Source: Larix kaempferi
Taxonomy: Eukaryota; Streptophyta; Pinopsida; Pinales; Pinaceae
Direction of reading: 5' to 3'
DNA length: 64,000 bases
Assembly (NCBI GenBank): GCA_027924585.1
Contig: BSBM01000092.1
Coordinates: forward strand, 12,151,501 to 12,215,500
The notes below the pieces were generated by a model. The model ran no database searches. It was not told the origin of the DNA and was given only the letters and a program-made list of their open reading frames with translations. Positions 58,506 to 64,000 of the stretch are shown one piece after another; positions within the stretch are counted from its first letter, which is position 1; each line of letters opens with the position of its first letter. Position numbers and translations under genes: made by a program.

Positions 58506-58827
58506 ATATCTGGCTTACCGGCTGTTAGATATACCCTTGGGAGATTGCTATTCACATCATTAAAAAAAATAAAAAAAGATACCCTTCAATTTTGTTTGAA
58601 GTTTGATGTAAACTTCGGTGCAAGAAAGAACCGTTTAATCCATTGTTCAATACAAATACAAATATAAGCACAAATAAGATCAATCAACTCTGTTTAATCC
58701 CTGATAAATTGGAAAAGCAACAGAATATCCATTCGTATAAACAGTATTCTATTCAGAAAATAACAATAAACTTATGCAGGATGCTAAAGTAAAGATAAAG
58801 AACCGATGAGTGAAATAACAACCAGTC

Positions 58828-61416
58828 TCAGTAGAAATAGCTATTCGAAAGCTTACGAAGAATAATCTTAACTATACTTGGCTTCTGGCAACCGTATACA
58901 GAATCGCAAGATTTCTTGATATTAAAGATGCGTTGATAAAACCCCTCATACTCAGGCTTGATCGCCGCAATCTTTCTGTAGTTCGCCATGCTGCTGCAAT
59001 CCAAAAGAAGACGTCGAATATCACCAGGACAAGTTGCAAGCAGTGCTTCTTTCACAATTGTTAGATCATTCATATATTTTTTGTAAGCGTTTTCTTCATA
59101 TTCAACGCGATCGCATTGGTCTAAATTTATGTGGAGCCGAGCGAGATAGGAACGAATAAACGAACACCGTAACCACATTGAATGCGCGGGTTCTCGGAAC
59201 ACCGCTTCCAGACTTTCCAACAGGACATCCAGTTTCTCAGAAAATTGGCCCAATATGATAGCTTCCACGAGTATTCTACCTTCCGTAGGAGCCGAATTGG
59301 TCTTAGACAGACGGCGACGGCGTTTCAAATAGGTTGAAAGTAACTTTTCATAAGAACGAGCATTCTGATCATCAAGACGGATTACAAATCCTTCTAACCG
59401 GCATCGTTCACAGACACAGGTGAATCCCCACGCAGTGCAAGCAGCCATACGAACATGGTATGGAAGAAGAACATTGAAATAGGGGATGGTGATCTCTTCG
59501 CCATTATTGATATCCTTGCTCGCATGAATACTCATCACATCGCCGACGTTGATTCTGGAGGCGTTCGGCACGCAAGAATGGTTTATGAGAGATGGAATCA
59601 GCCAAATGCCGTAGTAACGCCTATTTTCGGCAGGATTCATCCAATTATTTATGTTTTCTAGAGACATATCATCAAACGCGATTGTCCTTAAGATACCGAG
59701 GATACCGTCGGTGGCGAGCTGCTGATATTTTTTACGGATAGTCCACTTCGACGGCAAAGAAGACGGGCATTCAAAGGCGAAGTCCGGCAATGCAGGGCAG
59801 TATGTTTTGAAGAGGTTGGCGCTTGAAGGGTCGAGGGAAAGGAATAACAGCCGCACGTGATTTTCTTTTTCCTTGATCGCATTTTCAACATTCCGAAGGA
59901 GTCCGTTAGAAATGGGAGAATGCATCACTTGATCACCGTAATGATTGCACCTGGCCAAAGCCCTGCAAATAAGCAATACTGTCCCTGCTTTCACAAACTC
60001 GGTAGCGAACAATCCTCTTCCCTGTCCTTTGTCTGAGTCTTTTATCTCTACAGGTCCTATGAAATCAGCATCTGGTTTGCAATCTTTAGGACTTACTGCA
60101 ATCCCCGCTATGGCTTCCCCCATATGGGAATACTCGATACACTTTTGACGGTGGAAATGAACGAGAGATTTAGTATCTTCGGAGTTGTGAGATAACGAAA
60201 TATTGTTTTTCAAGAAGCAATAGCCATCTTTGTATCTCCCCAAACATATAAATGATTCAAGTCGGAGGCGGAATGCTTTCATCATCATTTGGGGATCACG
60301 GCCATCATCCAAACCAGAATATATCACACAGCAGATCCTGGCGTCTTGGAACGCTTGGGAGTAGCGGCTAAGTTCAATGTACGCCCGCGATCTGTTCGAG
60401 TGCAATTGGAAACGAAGTATCATCCGATCTCTATCAACGCTTTCGGGTTGGGTTTGCGAAAGGTTTATTTCGCATTTACTGTAATTCCGTACACATGCTT
60501 CCCATTCTTCGGCATCATGCGCGCTTCTTCCTTTGTGAAACCAATCCTGGAATTTATTTTGGCTGCTTTCAGGGAACCTCCCTATCCTCACGATTGACCT
60601 TAGATTGTCGACGTCAAGCCACTTAAAGCCGTCAGCATCTTTAACCAAGCGAGGTTGCTTTAGCGCAATTTTGGTGCCCTTTGGGTAAGCCCTTTTTGCA
60701 TCAGATTGCTTCATGAAACAGGAATCTGGAGCAACGATCGACAGAGCAATGCTATTCTCGGTGTCGGCCTCTTTCATGACGGTATAAATTCTCCCAAACC
60801 TGAAAGGATCAACGCAGAGCTCCCCATACAAAACTCTAAACTCGTTCGGCTCCCGCCCAACTTCCAAGTCACTGAGATGAACTACAACGAGATCACTCCT
60901 CCCTACTAAATGCTTATACTGGGTCTGAAGACCATGGAATGCATCGGATTTGTCAGGCAGCCAGAAATATTCTCCACCGGAGATTTCAGTGAATTTCTGC
61001 AGGGCAATATTGTGAATGCTGATAATAGTCTCTGTATTATTCTTGGAAATAGACTCCACATCTATATCAGAGAGCGGATGAAGGCCAGAAATCTCAACAA
61101 GGCTCCGAGGCTTATGTGATGAAGAAGGAACACCTTGCGTAGAAGTGAATGGCCGAAGCAGCCTGAGAGGTTTTTCTTCGGCAATCGCTGCCACTGCTTT
61201 GCCCTTTGCTTTCATCTCGTCTTGGGTTATCTCTGGTTGGTTATACACGAGCCGGAAGGAGAAAGAAATGCATAGAAAAGCAGCGGCTACAGGAGTTAAA
61301 ACCTGACGGCGTCGGTCATGCGTATTCTTGTGTCGGTCTCGTCTGTCGAATTGCGGGATGATGAAAAGTTCAAAATAAAATGAGCACGGCACATCTGATT
61401 TAAGGCAAACGGGCAT
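58828..61416 (-). CDS. TPR/SET-domain (SMYD-like) lysine methyltransferase
   Basis: An uninterrupted single-exon frame of 862 codons. A second Met at codon 68 (61,215, MKAKGKAVAAIAEE) has a purine at -3 and starts a more typical N-terminus, so 795 residues is the likelier protein; the first 67 residues look like leader. Residues about 289-400 form TPR-like helices (WFHKGRSAHDAEEWEACVRN, NRSRAYIELSRYSQAFQDAR). The SET domain spans about 451-647: GQGRGLFATEFVKAG, INHSCVPNASR (612-615 NHSC, cofactor-binding and active site) and GEEITIPYF, whose Tyr646 is the family's catalytic Tyr position. A post-SET zinc cluster follows (C660, C667, C669, C672: CTAWGFTCVCERC), as in SMYD proteins. The MYND finger of animal SMYDs is absent. 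The expected role is methyl transfer from S-adenosylmethionine to lysine; the substrate is unknown. A truncated copy lies at 11,471-11,897. Confidence 0.88.
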   Translation of the reverse strand: MPVCLKSDVPCSFYFELFIIPQFDRRDRHKNTHDRRRQVLTPVAAAFLCISFSFRLVYNQPEITQDEMKAKGKAVAAIAEEKPLRLLRPFTSTQGVPSSSHKPRSLVEISGLHPLSDIDVESISKNNTETIISIHNIALQKFTEISGGEYFWLPDKSDAFHGLQTQYKHLVGRSDLVVVHLSDLEVGREPNEFRVLYGELCVDPFRFGRIYTVMKEADTENSIALSIVAPDSCFMKQSDAKRAYPKGTKIALKQPRLVKDADGFKWLDVDNLRSIVRIGRFPESSQNKFQDWFHKGRSAHDAEEWEACVRNYSKCEINLSQTQPESVDRDRMILRFQLHSNRSRAYIELSRYSQAFQDARICCVIYSGLDDGRDPQMMMKAFRLRLESFICLGRYKDGYCFLKNNISLSHNSEDTKSLVHFHRQKCIEYSHMGEAIAGIAVSPKDCKPDADFIGPVEIKDSDKGQGRGLFATEFVKAGTVLLICRALARCNHYGDQVMHSPISNGLLRNVENAIKEKENHVRLLFLSLDPSSANLFKTYCPALPDFAFECPSSLPSKWTIRKKYQQLATDGILGILRTIAFDDMSLENINNWMNPAENRRYYGIWLIPSLINHSCVPNASRINVGDVMSIHASKDINNGEEITIPYFNVLLPYHVRMAACTAWGFTCVCERCRLEGFVIRLDDQNARSYEKLLSTYLKRRRRLSKTNSAPTEGRILVEAIILGQFSEKLDVLLESLEAVFREPAHSMWLRCSFIRSYLARLHINLDQCDRVEYEENAYKKYMNDLTIVKEALLATCPGDIRRLLLDCSSMANYRKIAAIKPEYEGFYQRIFNIKKSCDSVYGCQKPSIVKIILRKLSNSYFY

Positions 61417-64000
61417 GAGTTACATATGGGGTTAAGGCCATAAGTGAACGGGCTAGTACTTCGTTAGGGTTTTAAGGCCATCCAACTTGAGCGTTTAACA
61501 CGACTTAAAAGCGGGAAGACTAGCTTGAAAATTCTTGATATCTATAGTAGATATTTAAGTGAAATTAACCAAATATATATTTGGGTGTATCAGATATGCA
61601 TTGTTTCTTTTTAATAAAGATGTGTGCATATTCTTTAAAAGATATTAAATTTAAATTTAGAAGTTTTCTTTTTAATAAAGATGTGTGCAGATTCTTTAAA
61701 AGATGTGTGCATATTCTTTAAAAGATATTAAATTTAAATTTGGAAGTAGTCCAAAATCATAATACTTTGTATTTTTTTTTGCTTTTTTGTTTTTCTATAA
61801 ATCTGTTTCAAGGGTGTAGTGGCACTATGGAACTTTGTCCTTCGAAGTTTTTTCCCCATTTTAAATGGATCCAAATGCTCAAAGTTCCAATCAATTAAAT
61901 TTTTTTGAAATTCATATTCATCTTAATTATAAATAGAATTATAACATTTAGAAAATGATAGTTGAAGGTTAGAAAGTTTATTATGGATTTGAAGAGACTA
62001 AACAAGTAAACCTTTTGTCTTGGGATAAGAAAAAACTTCTCTTATTTTACATAATTGTGTTGTAATATCTTTAAAGAATTATAGAGAAATATAGAAAAAA
62101 TACAAAAATAATTTAAATTATAATTTTAAAACTAAAAGTGATACACCTTATCCTATCATTTTCATAGACGTGATTATTTTCCCCATTGTGATTATTTTCT
62201 TACTGGGTTCTAAATTGGTCTTGGGGGTATAACAAGGGTTAATCTAGTAAAATTAAGGTTTTCTTAACTTGGAAAAATGTATTGGGAGGAAAACTCAACA
62301 AAAATATTTTTGTAGGTATTTATTAATATATAGTGAAATGAGAGGTATTCTTTAATAACAAAAGAATGTGGATGCTATGGTGATGTTATGGTATAGTTTT
62401 ATTAAGTGTCCCTAATGTAGAAGAACATGTTAAACAACATGTGGAAGATAAAGCACTTCTTTAGAATGCTTCACTCTAGAATTAAGGAAATATAATGATG
62501 CGATAAAGTTTAATGGTGCAAAAAAATTATCATTGTGACACTAAGAGGGTTGAAAATGAAAAACATTTTCCTTTAAAAAATATTAAATCTCAATTTAAAA
62601 ATATTTCACACAATAATAAGTTTTATAACATTGTAACTCATCAAACCTAAACTTATAGTAATTTAAGACTATTTATCTTTTAAAATTTTTAAAATGCAAA
62701 ATAATATTTTAAAATAAACCAGCGTGATAAATCAATGTGATCATCATATATATGCATATAAAATTACAACAACATATACTTATTTTAAATTGTTTAATTA
62801 ATTTAGAATTAAATTAGATTTATCTCAATTAATTATATTAACATAAAAATTATTTAAACATAAACTTATTTTAAATTGTTTAATTAATTTAGAATTAAAA
62901 TAAATTTATTTGAATTAATTATATTAAAAAAAACAAAAAACAAATATTTTTTAAATGATTTTAAAAACAATGATTATTTTATTATGGTTAATTATTTTAT
63001 AAATAATTTTATAAAATTATCCATAAATAATTTTTTTCATCTAACCATTTTAAATAAAGAAATATTATATAAATTTACAATTAAAATTACTATATAAATT
63101 TAACAATAAATTTAACATTATGGATTAATCAAAACAAAACCATCATATTTAAAAAATAAAATAAAATAAAATATATATTTAAGATAATAAGTAAACCAAA
63201 TTTAATACAAACAACATAACTTAAAATTTATGGCAAAGGTTTAAAATTAGTTTCAACATTATGCGAGATCCATAAACTGATATTCCAGTGCAAAAGTTAA
63301 TTGCAAAGATTTAACATTAGTTTAAATAGTATGTGTGATCTATAAACGGAGTGGAAAAGTTAATTGTAAAGGTTTAATATCAGTAAAAGCATTATGTGAT
63401 TTGTAAATGGATATTTTATGGAAAAGTTAATCATAATCTTATAACTTAATTTATTTGGTTAACTCCATTTTAAACCAGAATTGAAAGGAAAATAATTAAA
63501 GCAAAACAACACATTCATATAAATAACACTAGATATAATGTGAGAAAATATTATGGGGAAAAATCATTCAAAGTAAGGATTGTGTTTTACGTTTTTTTAT
63601 TCAATATGTAATGTAAATTTACAAAGAAAGTTTTATTTACTATGGAGTTACCTATAACATTGTGAACTCCGCGACTACTACAAGATATCATACTTGCTCG
63701 GTTATGCTTTAATATCCACTTCCTTACTATTTATCAACTATGTAACAATACAATAACATCATCATAATGGAACCCCTTATTCTATCCTCCCAATATTTAA
63801 CATAGCTTGATAACCTTCTAGGGTTAGTTTTAGGGTTTGTATATGCCTGAGCTCCTGATTAGGGTTAGGGTTTTTGGACCCTCGAGAATGTTCTTCAAAG
63901 TCCATGCATGACTATCTCCACATGTGTGGGTAATGAGAGCTAACATGGAATCTACTCGGTACAATAGTGATCAACTGTATAGGTCAACTTGCAAAAGACA
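61417..64000. other. Upstream region of the SET gene and duplicated flank, no gene
   Basis: 61,417-61,900 is the probable promoter side of the SET gene and has no match in copy 1. A 'cataagtgaacgggc' phrase and repeated 'aagatgtgtgcatattcttt' (61,620, 61,680, 61,705) are present. From about 61,910 the sequence follows copy 1 (12,000-12,170, then 16,710-18,650). It is AT-rich with no open frame of note. The end carries 'gggttagggtttttggaccc', also present in copy 1 near 18,515. Confidence 0.6.

Overview
This window is land-plant nuclear DNA from a large, repeat-rich genome. The evidence is AT-rich DNA full of degenerate tandem arrays, nested Ty1/copia-type LTR elements primed from initiator tRNA-Met, short GT...AG introns of about 90-120 bp, and only one gene that looks intact and host-like: a single-exon TPR/SET methyltransferase. 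A gymnosperm, fern or lycophyte fits best, but no marker here fixes the species.

Layout. 1-8.2 kb: fragments of three minus-strand copia elements (E, A, B), with tandem arrays lying between the pol region and the 3' LTR. 8.9-18.65 kb: copy 1 of a tandem segmental duplication, carrying only the last ~140 codons of the SET gene (a pseudogene) plus a 4.5-kb insertion made of tandem repeats. 18.65-20.5 kb: degraded sequence with an RNase H-like remnant. 20.61-38.68 kb: a probable DNA transposon. Both ends carry clusters of the 16-bp palindrome TTATTCGGCCGAATAA. Inside are a decayed plus-strand gene of unknown function and a decayed four-exon minus-strand gene with a DDE-like transposase motif set. 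A copia element (C, 25.62-32.56 kb, TSD GTACA) later inserted into it. 40.56-64.0 kb: copy 2 of the segmental duplication, with the full-length SET gene at 58.8-61.4 kb.

Copy 2 contains a three-level nest. LTR element F (43,699-58,505, TSD ATATC) encodes a copia-type Gag fused to a long acidic region and no pol. Its 5' LTR is split by element G (43,763-53,798, TSD TCAAG), a roughly 3.7-kb LTR-like sequence. G is split by H (44,478-50,792, TSD AATTT), a complete copia with one intact 1,359-residue gag-pol ORF and two 458-bp LTRs that differ at one base as I read them. A SINE-like insertion with a 13-bp TSD is also visible in copy 2 by comparison with copy 1.

The most interesting system is the 20.6-38.7 kb transposon. 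Its terminal palindrome arrays, its transposase family and its second gene do not match any plant DNA transposon superfamily that I can name with confidence. All similarity statements come from reading the sequence and from memory of protein families; no search or alignment was run.
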